Positions 8,427 to 17,578 are shown, numbered from the stretch's first letter. The stretch is 35,851 bases of DNA from Cognataquiflexum rubidum (GCF_022538115.1 NZ_JAKZAL010000034.1:1-35851), one strand, 5' to 3'. Program-made: numbers and translations. The notes: generated by a model from the letters alone, not told the origin.

Positions 8427-9625
8427 CCATGGAAAGGAAAAAAATATTGTTTTTAACCTTCTATTTTAAACCCGATCTATGTGCAGGGTCTTTTAGGAAT
8501 TCTCCATTACTATTTGAATTAGCGCAGCTGGCCAAGAAAAAAAGCGTTGATATTGATGTATTTACAACATTGCCGAATAGATATAGCACTTTCAGCGAAG
8601 AAGCTCCAGAAATAGAAGAATTTGAAAATGTTAAAGTGCGCAGAGTCGTAATTCCAAAACACAAAAGTGGTTTTATAGATCAGATTTTCAGTTTTAAAAC
8701 CTACTTCGATACTGTTAACAAAGAGGTTAAAAATGAAAATTATGACTTGGTTTACGCCTCCTCGAGTAGGCTATTCACTGCTTATTTGGGGCATACTATA
8801 GCAAAAAAATCCAAAGTGCCACTTTATTTGGACATCAGAGACATTTTTGTCGACACCATCAAGGATGTTGTCAAAAACAAACCTTTAAAAGCACTCGTAA
8901 TTCCCATTCTAAAAAGAATTGAAAAACAGACTTTTTCTAACGCAACACATATCAATCTAATCAGTGGAGGTTTTAAAGTATATTTTGAGAGATACAAGAA
9001 GCCGGGTTATACTTATTTCACAAATGGAATTGATGAAGTATTTATAAAAGAATATTTTAAAACGAAAAATTACAATAAGAAATCCGATACCAAAAAAATT
9101 GTATATGCAGGAAATTTTGGGGAAGGGCAAGGTCTTCATAAAATTGTTCCCCAATCAGCCAAAATTCTAGGAAAAGGATTTGAGTTCCATTTGATAGGTG
9201 ATGGTGGTGCCAAGCAATTACTTTTAGATAAAATTGAAGAAGAAGGTGTTGATAATGTATTTATCATTCCCCCCATGAATAGGGAGGAGTTGATAAAAAA
9301 ATACCACGATTCGGATTATCTATTGATACATTTAAATGATTATGATGCCTTCAAAAAAGTCTTGCCTTCAAAAATTTTTGAATTGGCAATGTTTAAAAAA
9401 CCTTTATTGGTAGGAGTAAATGGTTATGCAAGGGCTTTTATCGAGGAAAATTTATCTGATTCTATTTTATTTGAACCAGGCAATGCGATAGAATTGACCA
9501 ATAAATTACTTTCAAATGAAAATGGGGCAAAAGAGACAATGGATAGAGAGGCTTTTATAAATAATTTCAATAGAGAAAATATTAATACCGATATGGCAAT
9601 TTCTATTTTAAATTTGATTCATTAG
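8423..9625 (+). CDS. Glycosyltransferase family 4
   Basis: A 400-residue GT-B enzyme. The N-terminus KKILFLTFYFKPDLCAGSFR is the first strand and loop of WcaI/WbuB-like GT4 enzymes. The C-terminal half shows KIVYAGNFGEGQGLHKIV, HLIGDGGAK, and a donor loop LPSKIFELAMFKKPLLV that carries the conserved Lys and Glu of the family. Its start overlaps the heparinase-like stop by 4 bp, and it ends 4 bp before the next gene, so this is the middle of an operon. ATG codons at 8423 and 8429 are both possible starts; the first is chosen because of the ATGA coupling. It probably adds a sugar to the polysaccharide repeat; the linkage is unknown. Confidence 0.85.
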   Translation: MTMERKKILFLTFYFKPDLCAGSFRNSPLLFELAQLAKKKSVDIDVFTTLPNRYSTFSEEAPEIEEFENVKVRRVVIPKHKSGFIDQIFSFKTYFDTVNKEVKNENYDLVYASSSRLFTAYLGHTIAKKSKVPLYLDIRDIFVDTIKDVVKNKPLKALVIPILKRIEKQTFSNATHINLISGGFKVYFERYKKPGYTYFTNGIDEVFIKEYFKTKNYNKKSDTKKIVYAGNFGEGQGLHKIVPQSAKILGKGFEFHLIGDGGAKQLLLDKIEEEGVDNVFIIPPMNREELIKKYHDSDYLLIHLNDYDAFKKVLPSKIFELAMFKKPLLVGVNGYARAFIEENLSDSILFEPGNAIELTNKLLSNENGAKETMDREAFINNFNRENINTDMAISILNLIH

Positions 9626-9629
9626 GATA

Positions 9630-10559
9630 ATGAAAGTAATTTATGTAACAGGTATCAGTGGCTTCGTGGGATTAAATCTCTTGCGGACCTTGGGAAAAAA
9701 GTTTGAAATCCGGGGTATATCAAGACATCCAGTAGGGATTGATAATTGTATTTCCTATGAAGACTTTTTTATGACTGGAAATGGTGAGGAATATGGGTTG
9801 GTTCATTTAGCAGGGAAGGCTCATGATTTAAAAAAAGTCTCTACTGAAAAAGAATATTTTGAAGCAAATTATTCACTTACCAAAAAGCTTTATGACAAGT
9901 TTTTATCTGATGATAGTTGTAAATGTTTCATTTTCTTAAGTTCAGTAAAAGCAGTTACCGATGTCGTAAATGATATTCTTTTTGAGGATGAAGCATATCA
10001 TCCTACCACAGCGTATGGCAAATCAAAAATGATGGCCGAGAAGTATATCATGGATAATTCACCGAGCGGAAAATCTGTTTATATTTTAAGACCATGTATG
10101 ATACATGGTCCAGGAAATAAAGGAAATCTAAATCTTCTATTTTCCTTTGCTAACCATGGTATTCCCTATCTGTTGGCTGCATTTGAAAATAAAAGATCTT
10201 TTTTAAGCATTGATAACCTCCTTTTTGTAATTGAGCAATTATTACTTAGAAGCATTCCTTCCGGAATATACAATGTAGCCGACGATGATGCCTTTTCAAC
10301 AAATGAAATAATTAAATTAATGGCTGAAAGTTTGAATAGAAAAATACAATTAATAAAAGTCCCTAGAGTATTCATAGATTTAGTCGCGAAAGTGGGAGAC
10401 AAAATCAACTTGCCATTAAATACGGAACGCTTGGGAAAACTCACAGAAAATTTTATTGTAAGCAATTGGAAGTTAAAATTTGCTTTGAATTCAGAACTCC
10501 CTATTTCGACAAAAGAAGGATTACTTAAGACTTTTGATTCTTTTAAAAAAATTAGTTAG
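9630..10559 (+). CDS. NAD(P)-dependent sugar epimerase/reductase (WbpV/WreQ-like)
   Basis: A 309-residue extended short-chain dehydrogenase: the nucleotide loop TGISGFVGLN starts at residue 7, the Ser-containing strand reads FIFLSSVKAV, and the Y-x3-K pair is in TTAYGKSKMMAEKY. After it come LRPCMIHGPGNKGN and GIYNVADDD, typical of the substrate domain of UDP-sugar 4-epimerases and 4-reductases. Directly downstream lie a UDP-sugar 4,6-dehydratase and a phosphosugar transferase, the combination known for UDP-QuiNAc synthesis and transfer (WreQ-WreV-WreU in Rhizobium, WbpV in Pseudomonas). The inferred role is therefore reduction of the 4-keto-6-deoxy intermediate to UDP-QuiNAc. A 4-epimerase role cannot be excluded from sequence alone. 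Confidence 0.8.
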   Translation: MKVIYVTGISGFVGLNLLRTLGKKFEIRGISRHPVGIDNCISYEDFFMTGNGEEYGLVHLAGKAHDLKKVSTEKEYFEANYSLTKKLYDKFLSDDSCKCFIFLSSVKAVTDVVNDILFEDEAYHPTTAYGKSKMMAEKYIMDNSPSGKSVYILRPCMIHGPGNKGNLNLLFSFANHGIPYLLAAFENKRSFLSIDNLLFVIEQLLLRSIPSGIYNVADDDAFSTNEIIKLMAESLNRKIQLIKVPRVFIDLVAKVGDKINLPLNTERLGKLTENFIVSNWKLKFALNSELPISTKEGLLKTFDSFKKIS

Positions 10560-10575
10560 TAAAAAAAGTAAATTA

Positions 10576-11775
10576 ATGGATGTTAATAAATTTGTTCTAG
10601 ATTATCTCAAAAGAGAAGAAAGTCTTTTTTCCAAAGATCTGGTAAATAATGGGAGCCAACTCAATGATAGTATTCAAGGCAAAAGCCTAATGGTAATAGG
10701 TGGGGCAGGCACAATTGGTTCTTCCTTTATCAAAGCAGCAATGAGATTTATGCCAGCAAAGCTTGTAGTTGTTGATATGAATGAAAATGGATTGACGGAA
10801 CTTGTTCGTGATCTGAGAAGTATTGATGGGCAATATATTCCAGAAGATTTTGTGACATACCCTCTTTCCTTTGATAGTCCAGCATTTAGAAAATTGTTTA
10901 TAGCCCATGGTCCTTTTGATATTGTAGCCAATTTTGCAGCCCATAAGCATGTAAGGAGTGAAAAAGACATCTATTCAATTGAAGCTTTGATTGAAAATAA
11001 CCTAGTCAAAGCAAAGGGCTTATTGGATTTACTGGTTGAATATCCTCCGCAGCATTTCTTTTGCGTATCTACTGATAAAGCTGCAAATCCGGTTAATATC
11101 ATGGGTGCGAGTAAGAAAATGATGGAAGAGCTTATTTTATCTTACGGAGACAAGATAAAAGTTTCTACAGCCCGCTTTGCCAACGTAGCATTTTCCAATG
11201 GCTCCCTGTTAGAAGGTTTTTTAAAACGGATGGAAAAGGAACAGCCTCTGTCCTGTCCAAGTGACGTAAAAAGATTTTTTGTATCACCTCAGGAATCTGG
11301 AGAAATTTGTTTGATGGCATGTGTGTTGGGCAAGAACAGAGAAATATTCTTTCCTAAATTGGACATGGAGAAAGACCTGATCAAGTTTGCGGATATTTAT
11401 CCTGTTTTGTTAAATAAGTTTGGGTATAAACCGGTGATTTTTGATTCCGATTTCGAAGCAAGGAGGAATATTAGTTTGATCAAAGAAGGGAAGTATCCGG
11501 TTTACATTTTTGAAACGAATACCTCTGGAGAAAAGTTGTTTGAAGAGTTCTATACGGAGGAGGAAGATTTTGATTTGGAAAAGTATAATGCATTGGGAGT
11601 GATATCCAAATCTCCAACTTATAAAACAGAGCAGTTTGATGTAATATTTAAGGAATTATATAACCTTTTGGAAAACCCCAAACTTGAAAAAAGTCAAATT
11701 GTAGATTGGTTAAAAAAATATATTCCTGAATTTCAACATATTGAGACAGGCTTAGGATTAGATAAAAAAATGTAA
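10576..11775 (+). CDS. UDP-GlcNAc 4,6-dehydratase-like, soluble (WreV-like)
   Basis: A 399-residue extended SDR of the polysaccharide-biosynthesis (CapD/PglF) type without membrane segments. Motifs: VIGGAGTIGSS near residue 40, VANFAAHKHVRSE, and VSTDKAANPVNIMGASKK, in which Met replaces the usual SDR Tyr (S-M-K), as in PglF and WbpM. It probably removes water from UDP-GlcNAc to give the 4-keto-6-deoxy sugar. The ATG at 10576 is chosen; the frame also extends upstream to a TTG at 10534, overlapping the previous gene by 26 bp, but those 14 residues are lysine-rich and unlike the family start. It is followed 6 bp later by a sugar transferase. A second, membrane-bound dehydratase lies at 19674, so the locus probably makes two different 4-keto sugars or uses them at different sites. 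Confidence 0.85.
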   Translation: MDVNKFVLDYLKREESLFSKDLVNNGSQLNDSIQGKSLMVIGGAGTIGSSFIKAAMRFMPAKLVVVDMNENGLTELVRDLRSIDGQYIPEDFVTYPLSFDSPAFRKLFIAHGPFDIVANFAAHKHVRSEKDIYSIEALIENNLVKAKGLLDLLVEYPPQHFFCVSTDKAANPVNIMGASKKMMEELILSYGDKIKVSTARFANVAFSNGSLLEGFLKRMEKEQPLSCPSDVKRFFVSPQESGEICLMACVLGKNREIFFPKLDMEKDLIKFADIYPVLLNKFGYKPVIFDSDFEARRNISLIKEGKYPVYIFETNTSGEKLFEEFYTEEEDFDLEKYNALGVISKSPTYKTEQFDVIFKELYNLLENPKLEKSQIVDWLKKYIPEFQHIETGLGLDKKM

Positions 11776-11781
11776 TCATTC

Positions 11782-12435
11782 ATGAAAAGAATCTTTGACA
11801 TCGTATCTTCCGGAATATTTATCATTCTTATTTCCCCTTTATTAATACCTTTAATGATTCTTTTAAATTTCACCGGCGAGGGGAAAATATTTTATATTCA
11901 ACAAAGAATTGGGAAAGGAGGCAAAAGTTTTGGATTACTAAAATTTGCTACAATGCTCGAAAATAGTCAAAATTTGCCTGGAGGAGATGTAACAATGGGA
12001 AATGATCCAAGGGTGTTACCAGTGGGTAAAATTTTAAGAAAAACCAAGATCAACGAATTACCACAGTTGTTGAATATTTTCAAGGGTGATATCAGTGTAG
12101 TTGGGCCAAGACCTTTAACTCCTAAAACATTTGGTTACTACCCAAAAGCGATTCAACATGAAATAAGGGATTTAAAACCGGGTTTGACAGGAATAGGGTC
12201 AATTGTATTTAGAGATGAGGAACGTATTCTCGCAAATTCTCCCAAACCTCATCTTCAATGTTATGAAGAAGATATTGCTCCTTATAAAGGCGCACTTGAA
12301 GTTTGGTACAAAAAACATCAAAGTTTTTTTTTAGATCTACAATTGATTTTCTTAACGATTTGGGTGATTATTTCTCCCAATTCAAAAATTTATCAGTCTT
12401 TTTATAAAGACTTACCAGAAATGTCATTGAAATGA
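11782..12435 (+). CDS. Undecaprenyl-phosphate sugar phosphotransferase (WreU/PglC-like), variant dyad
   Basis: A 217-residue monotopic phosphoglycosyl transferase of the bacterial sugar transferase family. It has one re-entrant hydrophobic helix at 4-29, the basic QQRIGKGGKSFGLLKF segment, LRKTKINELPQL at 86-96, and SVVGPRPL followed by KPGLTGIGSI. It should move a sugar 1-phosphate from a UDP-sugar to undecaprenyl phosphate at the inner membrane, starting a glycan. In PglC the nucleophile is the Asp of an Asp-Glu pair (LDELPQL); here the pair is Asn91-Glu92, read clearly as AAC GAA. Placed after the reductase and dehydratase, the likely substrate is UDP-QuiNAc. It overlaps the Wzi gene by 4 bp. 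Confidence 0.85.
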   Translation: MKRIFDIVSSGIFIILISPLLIPLMILLNFTGEGKIFYIQQRIGKGGKSFGLLKFATMLENSQNLPGGDVTMGNDPRVLPVGKILRKTKINELPQLLNIFKGDISVVGPRPLTPKTFGYYPKAIQHEIRDLKPGLTGIGSIVFRDEERILANSPKPHLQCYEEDIAPYKGALEVWYKKHQSFFLDLQLIFLTIWVIISPNSKIYQSFYKDLPEMSLK

Positions 12436-14102
12436 AATTTAATCTAATAACCTTTTTTTTTATCTGTCTGAACGGACAGCTATTGGCTCAAAATCTCTTT
12501 TCAAATAACCTTCAATTCCAGGATTATTTAAGAAGAGAACAATTGAGTAAAGGATTTGATACTTTAAATGCTTCATTCAATCACCGTCCATTTCAAAACA
12601 AACAACTGGATAGTTTTTTAACACCTGTTTTTATTAACAATCAAGAAAAAGTTTTAAAAAATATAGCATTATCCATACTCCCATTTTATCAAACTTTTCA
12701 ATTAAATTCCAACCGACCTTATGGTTGGGGAGACGGCCCGATGATTCCTTCTTCAGGTTTACAGTCTTATTCATCAACCGGTTTTTTCGCAAAGGTTTCT
12801 ATCTTAAATATTCAAATTCAACCTGAACTAGTGTTTGCCCAAAACTCCTCCTTCAAAGGTTTTGGAAATAATAGATCTGATAGAGAATATAGGGAAATGT
12901 TTTTTACCTACAATATTAGTGATTCTCCTGAGCGATTTGGAGATGGGGGTTATTCAAAAATTTCGCTGGGACAGTCAAAAGTCAGTTTAGAACTGGGTGC
13001 ATTTGAATTAGGCGCCAGTACCCAAAATATTTGGTGGGGTCCGGGGCAGTTTAATTCTTTGATTTTTTCTAATAATGCACAAGGGTTCCCTCACTTAACA
13101 TTAAATACTACCAAGCCAGCAAAGACATTTCTGGGAAATTTTGAAGGTCAGGTAATTGTAGGTCGGTTAGAAAATTCAGGTTTTGCACCCACCCAGTTTG
13201 GAGATTTAAATGATAAGTATTTCAGACCTTTTACGGGTGATTGGCGATATTTAAATGGTATTACAATTTCCTATAATCCCAAGTGGATACCTGGTCTTTT
13301 TGTAGGGTTTTCAAGAACATTCCAGCAGTTTAATAAATCAAGAATAAATGAATTTAGAGACTATTTCCCTGTATTTGATGCCTTTCAAAAAGTAAAGGTT
13401 GGGTTTGACAAAGATGCAGATGGCAAAGATCAGCAGGCTTCAGTATTTGCAAGATTTGTTGCCACAAAAGCAAAAGCAGAGATTTATTTCGAATATGGAA
13501 GAAGAGACCATGCTTATAACTGGAGAGAAGCCATTTTAAACCCTGAACATGCGAGAGCCTATCTTTTTGGTTTCATAAAACTGTTTGATTTGAATAATCA
13601 GAGGAAAATGATACAATTAAGGGGAGAAGTTACCCATCAGCAAGAATCAATAAACACAATCATAAGAAATTCAGGAGATGGGTTGTCTTGGCATACTCAT
13701 ACAAGAGCTCGAGGATTTTCCAATTTTGGCCAACCTCTTGGAGTAGGAATTGGCACAGGAGCAAATGTCCAAGCCCTTGAAATTTCCTTGGTCGAAAATT
13801 TCAATAAGTTCGGGGTATTATTTGAAAGACTAGAGAACAATCAAGATTTTTACTACCGTGCCTTCGGTCAGCAAAATGAACACAAACCCTGGATAGACCT
13901 CAGTATTGGATTCCTCTTTGACAAGGAATGGAATAACCTCCTCCTCAGTTCCAAGCTCCAACTGATCAATGGGGTAAATTACCAATGGCAACTCCACCCC
14001 AACAGTACTCCAGAATTTCCAAAAGGCCAGAATTTATTTTCGGTTCATGCACAAACAAGCATAATTTATTTCTTTAATAATCCAAAATCAAAGCATGATT
14101 AA
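12432..14102 (+). CDS. Capsule assembly Wzi-like outer-membrane protein
   Basis: A 556-residue exported protein with a signal peptide of about 20 residues ending LLAQ and an aromatic, alternating strand pattern of a large beta-barrel. The segment NIWWGPGQFNSLIFSNNAQG near 200 is characteristic of Wzi-type capsule assembly proteins in Bacteroidota. In Escherichia coli Wzi binds capsular polymer at the outer membrane; a similar cell-surface anchoring role is inferred here. Its ATG overlaps the stop of the sugar transferase (ATGA), and its stop overlaps the start of wecB by 8 bp, so surface attachment is encoded in the same operon as chain initiation. It is longer than enterobacterial Wzi, as is common in this phylum. 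Confidence 0.82.
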   Translation: MKFNLITFFFICLNGQLLAQNLFSNNLQFQDYLRREQLSKGFDTLNASFNHRPFQNKQLDSFLTPVFINNQEKVLKNIALSILPFYQTFQLNSNRPYGWGDGPMIPSSGLQSYSSTGFFAKVSILNIQIQPELVFAQNSSFKGFGNNRSDREYREMFFTYNISDSPERFGDGGYSKISLGQSKVSLELGAFELGASTQNIWWGPGQFNSLIFSNNAQGFPHLTLNTTKPAKTFLGNFEGQVIVGRLENSGFAPTQFGDLNDKYFRPFTGDWRYLNGITISYNPKWIPGLFVGFSRTFQQFNKSRINEFRDYFPVFDAFQKVKVGFDKDADGKDQQASVFARFVATKAKAEIYFEYGRRDHAYNWREAILNPEHARAYLFGFIKLFDLNNQRKMIQLRGEVTHQQESINTIIRNSGDGLSWHTHTRARGFSNFGQPLGVGIGTGANVQALEISLVENFNKFGVLFERLENNQDFYYRAFGQQNEHKPWIDLSIGFLFDKEWNNLLLSSKLQLINGVNYQWQLHPNSTPEFPKGQNLFSVHAQTSIIYFFNNPKSKHD

Positions 14103-15189
14103 CCTCACTATCGTGGCCGGCGCCCGCCCAAACTTTATGAAAATTGCTCCTATTCTGAGCGCTATTCAAGAAACCAAGCAGAAAGGGACAGCAATTAACT
14201 TCAGACTCGTCCATACCGGGCAGCATTATGACAAAAAGATGTCAGGGGACTTTTTTGAACAATTGAATATTCCTGAACCTGATGCCAATTTAGAAGCTGG
14301 AGGAGGCACTCAAGCGGAGCAAACCGCGGCGATCATGGTTGCTTTTGAAAAAGAATTAATCGCTAATATACCCGATTTGGTATTAGTGGTAGGGGATGTA
14401 ACCTCAACACTCGCTTGTTCTATTGTTGCAAAAAAACTCAATGTGGATGTAGTCCATGTCGAAGGAGGAATCAGATCAGGAGATATGTCTATGCCTGAAG
14501 AGATTAATAGAATTGTTACTGATAGTATCACAGATCATTTTTTCACGACCTCGGAAGTTGCAAACCAACATCTAAAATCTGTAGGAGTGGCTGAAAATAG
14601 GATTCATTTTGTGGGGAATACCATGATTGATACACTACTATCCAGTCAAGATAGGTTTATGAGCCCGGTTGGGGAAATGTTCGATGATCTCGAATCAAAG
14701 AATTATTTTGTGATGACGATGCATAGACCTGCAAATGTAGATGGTGAGCAACAGCTTAAAGCTTTGATAGATGCCATTATGATAGGAACAGGTAATTTTC
14801 CCGTAATATTTCCGGTTCATCCAAGGACTGCTAAAAATCTTGAGAAGATTGGTATCAAACATCCAAGATTGAGAATGGTGGAACCGTTATCTTATTTAGA
14901 GTTCAATTATCTGGTAAAAAATGCATTGGGTGTAATCACAGACTCCGGTGGGATTACTGAGGAGACTTCCGTAATGAATGTTCCATGTATCACCATGAGA
15001 AACAATACAGAACGCCCTGAAACAGTAACCCTTGGAACAAATGAGTTGATCGGAACCAATCCTACAAATCTTAAACAACCTTTGGAAAAGCTTCTTAAAG
15101 GGGAATGGAAATCTTACAAGGGAATACCCTTATGGGATGGGAAATCAGCAGAAAGGATAGTGTCTAAAATAATACAAATATATAGTTAA
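14095..15189 (+). CDS. wecB: UDP-N-acetylglucosamine 2-epimerase (non-hydrolysing)
   Basis: A 364-residue enzyme that interconverts UDP-GlcNAc and UDP-ManNAc in the cytoplasm. All family landmarks are seen: GARPNFMKIAPI at the start, HTGQHYDKKMS, VHVEGGIRSGDMSMPEEINR, MHRPANVD and the C-terminal ITDSGGITEE UDP-binding loop. No UDP-ManNAc dehydrogenase is present in the window, so the product may be used directly or oxidised by an enzyme encoded elsewhere. ManNAc-derived sugars are known targets of acetamidino modification, which may link this gene to wbpG-hisH2-hisF2. It is the last gene of the long operon and is followed by a 15-bp perfect stem. Confidence 0.93.
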   Translation: MINLTIVAGARPNFMKIAPILSAIQETKQKGTAINFRLVHTGQHYDKKMSGDFFEQLNIPEPDANLEAGGGTQAEQTAAIMVAFEKELIANIPDLVLVVGDVTSTLACSIVAKKLNVDVVHVEGGIRSGDMSMPEEINRIVTDSITDHFFTTSEVANQHLKSVGVAENRIHFVGNTMIDTLLSSQDRFMSPVGEMFDDLESKNYFVMTMHRPANVDGEQQLKALIDAIMIGTGNFPVIFPVHPRTAKNLEKIGIKHPRLRMVEPLSYLEFNYLVKNALGVITDSGGITEETSVMNVPCITMRNNTERPETVTLGTNELIGTNPTNLKQPLEKLLKGEWKSYKGIPLWDGKSAERIVSKIIQIYS

Positions 15190-15213
15190 ATAAATATTTG
15201 AAAAAAATGATTA

Positions 15214-15250
15214 AAATCCCCAAATGGTCAATCATACCATTTGGGGATTT
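15214..15250 (+). terminator. Terminator after wecB
   Basis: A perfect 15-bp inverted repeat (AAATCCCCAAATGGT and its complement) with a 7-base loop lies 24 bp after the wecB stop. The second arm ends in three T, but no longer T-run follows, so termination may be partial. It separates the long + strand operon from rfbA. Confidence 0.7.
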
Positions 15251-15291
15251 GTTGTTTAGTATAGTTTGATATTTATTTATAATTTTGATTC

Positions 15292-16170
15292 ATGAAAGGA
15301 ATAATACTTGCCGGGGGATCTGGCACCCGACTTTATCCGATTACAAAAGGAACTTCAAAGCAACTGCTTGCGATTTATGACAAGCCAATGATTTACTATC
15401 CCATGTCAGTTTTGATGTTAGCAGGAATCAGAGAAATTTTGATCATCAGTACGCCACATGATCTTCCAAATTTTATCAAGTTATTCGGTGATGGTTCAGA
15501 TTTGGGGCTTCAATTGTCATATGCCGAACAACCCTCACCGGATGGTTTGGCCCAGGCATTTATTATTGGAGAGGAATTTATTGGGACTGATTCGGTATGT
15601 CTTGTCCTTGGGGACAATATATTTTATGGACAGGGGTTTACCCAGTTACTCAAAAGTTCCGTTGAAAACGTTGAAAAAGATAAAAAAGCTACTGTCTTTG
15701 GATATTATGTGCAGGATCCCCAACGCTACGGTGTCGTAGAATTTACGAAAGAAGGAGATGCCGTAAGTATTGAGGAAAAACCGGAAGTCCCAAAAAGCAA
15801 TTTTGCCGTAGTAGGTCTTTACTTTTATCCCAATTCGGTTGTAGATGTAGCCAAGCACATCAAACCCAGTCACAGGGGTGAATTGGAGATCACCACAGTC
15901 AACCAAGAATACTTAGCGAATGGGGAACTTAAAGTTGAATTAATGGGCAGGGGATTTGCGTGGTTGGACACAGGTACCCATGAATCCATGCTGGAAGCCT
16001 CCAATTTTATCCATACCATTGAAAAACGACAGGGATTAAAGGTCGCCTGCCTGGAAGAAATCGCATACGATATGGGATTTATAAATTCAGAGAAGTTGCT
16101 GGAATTGGCTCAAAATTTGAGGAAAAATGAATATGGTGAATACCTATTCAGGAAAATCAAAGGAAATTAA
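15292..16170 (+). CDS. rfbA: Glucose-1-phosphate thymidylyltransferase
   Basis: A 292-residue nucleotidyltransferase that makes dTDP-glucose from glucose 1-phosphate and dTTP, the first step to dTDP-rhamnose and related sugars. The pyrophosphorylase signature [16 protein letters not shown] is at the N-terminus; [27 protein letters not shown], the EEKP sugar-phosphate contact and [13 protein letters not shown] are all intact, and the length is exactly that of RfbA/RmlA. It stands alone between a terminator and the promoter of the next gene; rfbB, rfbC and rfbD are not in the window. Confidence 0.95.
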   Translation: MKGIILAGGSGTRLYPITKGTSKQLLAIYDKPMIYYPMSVLMLAGIREILIISTPHDLPNFIKLFGDGSDLGLQLSYAEQPSPDGLAQAFIIGEEFIGTDSVCLVLGDNIFYGQGFTQLLKSSVENVEKDKKATVFGYYVQDPQRYGVVEFTKEGDAVSIEEKPEVPKSNFAVVGLYFYPNSVVDVAKHIKPSHRGELEITTVNQEYLANGELKVELMGRGFAWLDTGTHESMLEASNFIHTIEKRQGLKVACLEEIAYDMGFINSEKLLELAQNLRKNEYGEYLFRKIKGN

Positions 16171-16230
16171 TTTTCCAAGCAGCTACATTTTGCTTTGATT
16201 TATATTAGTAAAAATTCCCAAAATTAAAAT

Positions 16231-16260
16231 TTGAATTTTAGTTGATTGTTGTTAAGTTTG
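16231..16260 (+). promoter_or_regulatory. Promoter of the WecA/MraY-type transferase gene
   Basis: TTG at 16231-16233 and TAAGTTTG at 16253-16260 with 19 bases between match the Bacteroidota primary sigma factor pattern. A start of transcription near 16267 would give a short leader before the ATG at 16276. Confidence 0.5.
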
Positions 16261-16275
16261 TAAAAAAATATTTTT

Positions 16276-17430
16276 ATGGTAATTTTTCTGGCAATTAGCA
16301 CTGCGTTTTTGATTGGGTTTTTACTTACTCCCATAGTGATATTATTCCTGAAAAAAATGGAGCTTATGGATAGTCCGGGCGGAAGGAAAATCCATAACGG
16401 GTTCATTCCTTCCATGGGAGGTATTGCATTTGTTTTAGCAACTTTTGTCGCTGTTTTGGCCTGGTTGGATTCCCAATTAATCATGGAAATCAGGTTTTTA
16501 CTTGCAGCATTTGGACTTATGTTTTTTGTTGGTCTTCGGGACGATATGGTCAACATGAGTGCATTTCAAAAGTTGGCAGGTCAGTTTATTGCTGCTTATC
16601 TGGTAGTTGTTATGTCTGACATAAGATTGACTGGTCTTTATGGGTTCTTTGGAGTTTATGATATTCCCCTTTGGGTCAGTTATGTAATTTCAATTTTTAC
16701 TATTTTGGCACTTACAAATTCATTTAATCTTATTGATGGATTAGATGGATTAGCAGGTTCCATCAGTCTTGTTACTTTTTTATTCCTCGGGTGGTGGTTT
16801 ATGGAAGCTGATCTTACAAGTTATTCCGTGTTTTCCTTCATCTTGGTCGGATCAATTCTTTCATTCTTGGTCTATAATTGGCATCCTGCAAAAATTTTTA
16901 TGGGTGATACAGGTTCTTTGAGTCTTGGTTTTGCTTTGGCTGTTCTTACCATCCTTTTTATTGATAAGAATGGTACTATGGCTAGTTATGAAGGTTGGAA
17001 ATTTAATGCTCCTATTGCTTCAGGCGTGGCCTTGTTGATTATTCCAATCTATGACACCACAAGGATTTTTATCAAAAGAATGATGAAAGGGAAATCTCCT
17101 ATGGAGCCTGATAAAAGCCATGTTCATCATTTTCTTCTAAGAATGGGACTTAGACATGACCAGGTTACTTTAACGCTTGTGTTTATTAAAATTGGATTTA
17201 TTGCATTGATATTTCTCGGTTCAAATTTCAATGACCATGTGATGTTGCCACTTGTCATTTGCATTGCTGTAGTATTAGGATTAAGGCTAGACGCCCTTAC
17301 TTTAAAGAGGGTTAAGAAATTGTATAAAAAAGCGCCTCCAATATTGTCAAAAAAGGTAAAAAGGAAAACCTATCAAAAGCCTACGATTCAAGGAGAGGTG
17401 TTGGATAAGGTGAATATTAGTGATAACTAA
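16276..17430 (+). CDS. MraY/WecA-family undecaprenyl-phosphate N-acetylhexosamine phosphotransferase
   Basis: A 384-residue polytopic membrane enzyme with about ten hydrophobic segments. Catalytic landmarks are seen in order: SPGGRKIHNGFIPSMGG near 33-49, the Mg-binding pair Asp89-Asp90 in VGLRDDM, NSFNLIDGLDGLAG at 148-161, FMGDTGSL, and the sugar-recognising HVHHFLLRMGLRH. This His-rich loop is that of WecA-like enzymes rather than of MraY itself. It should move GlcNAc 1-phosphate (or a related sugar) to undecaprenyl phosphate, starting O-antigen, capsule or teichoic-acid-like chains. The basic, soluble C-terminal tail after about residue 350 is of unknown role. It has its own promoter and a strong terminator, so it is probably a single-gene unit. 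Confidence 0.92.
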   Translation: MVIFLAISTAFLIGFLLTPIVILFLKKMELMDSPGGRKIHNGFIPSMGGIAFVLATFVAVLAWLDSQLIMEIRFLLAAFGLMFFVGLRDDMVNMSAFQKLAGQFIAAYLVVVMSDIRLTGLYGFFGVYDIPLWVSYVISIFTILALTNSFNLIDGLDGLAGSISLVTFLFLGWWFMEADLTSYSVFSFILVGSILSFLVYNWHPAKIFMGDTGSLSLGFALAVLTILFIDKNGTMASYEGWKFNAPIASGVALLIIPIYDTTRIFIKRMMKGKSPMEPDKSHVHHFLLRMGLRHDQVTLTLVFIKIGFIALIFLGSNFNDHVMLPLVICIAVVLGLRLDALTLKRVKKLYKKAPPILSKKVKRKTYQKPTIQGEVLDKVNISDN

Positions 17431-17454
17431 TTGAAAAAAGAAAAATATAAATAG

Positions 17455-17492
17455 GCTCCGAAAGCATGGTTTTCGGAGCTTTTTCTTTTTTT
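17455..17492 (+). terminator. Terminator after the WecA/MraY-type gene
   Basis: A 9-bp perfect stem (GCTCCGAAA at 17455-17463 with TTTCGGAGC at 17471-17479) is followed by a T-rich run from 17480. It lies 24 bp after the stop codon. Confidence 0.85.
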
Positions 17493-17549
17493 AAAACCCT
17501 CAAATCCTTCAAATTCTTTGGTTTTGCAGGACTACTTGATTTTGTCTTT

Positions 17550-17578
17550 TTGATTAACCAAACTTTAATATAGATTTG
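17550..17578 (+). promoter_or_regulatory. Promoter of the aminotransferase-PglC-like unit
   Basis: TTG at 17550-17552 and TAGATTTG at 17571-17578 with 18 bases between match the Bacteroidota promoter pattern. Transcription would begin near 17585, 17 bases before the ATG. Confidence 0.5.

Noticed and set aside
10534-10575. Upstream TTG start for the soluble 4,6-dehydratase
   Set aside because: It adds 14 lysine-rich residues that overlap the preceding gene; the ATG at 10576 begins the family-like sequence.
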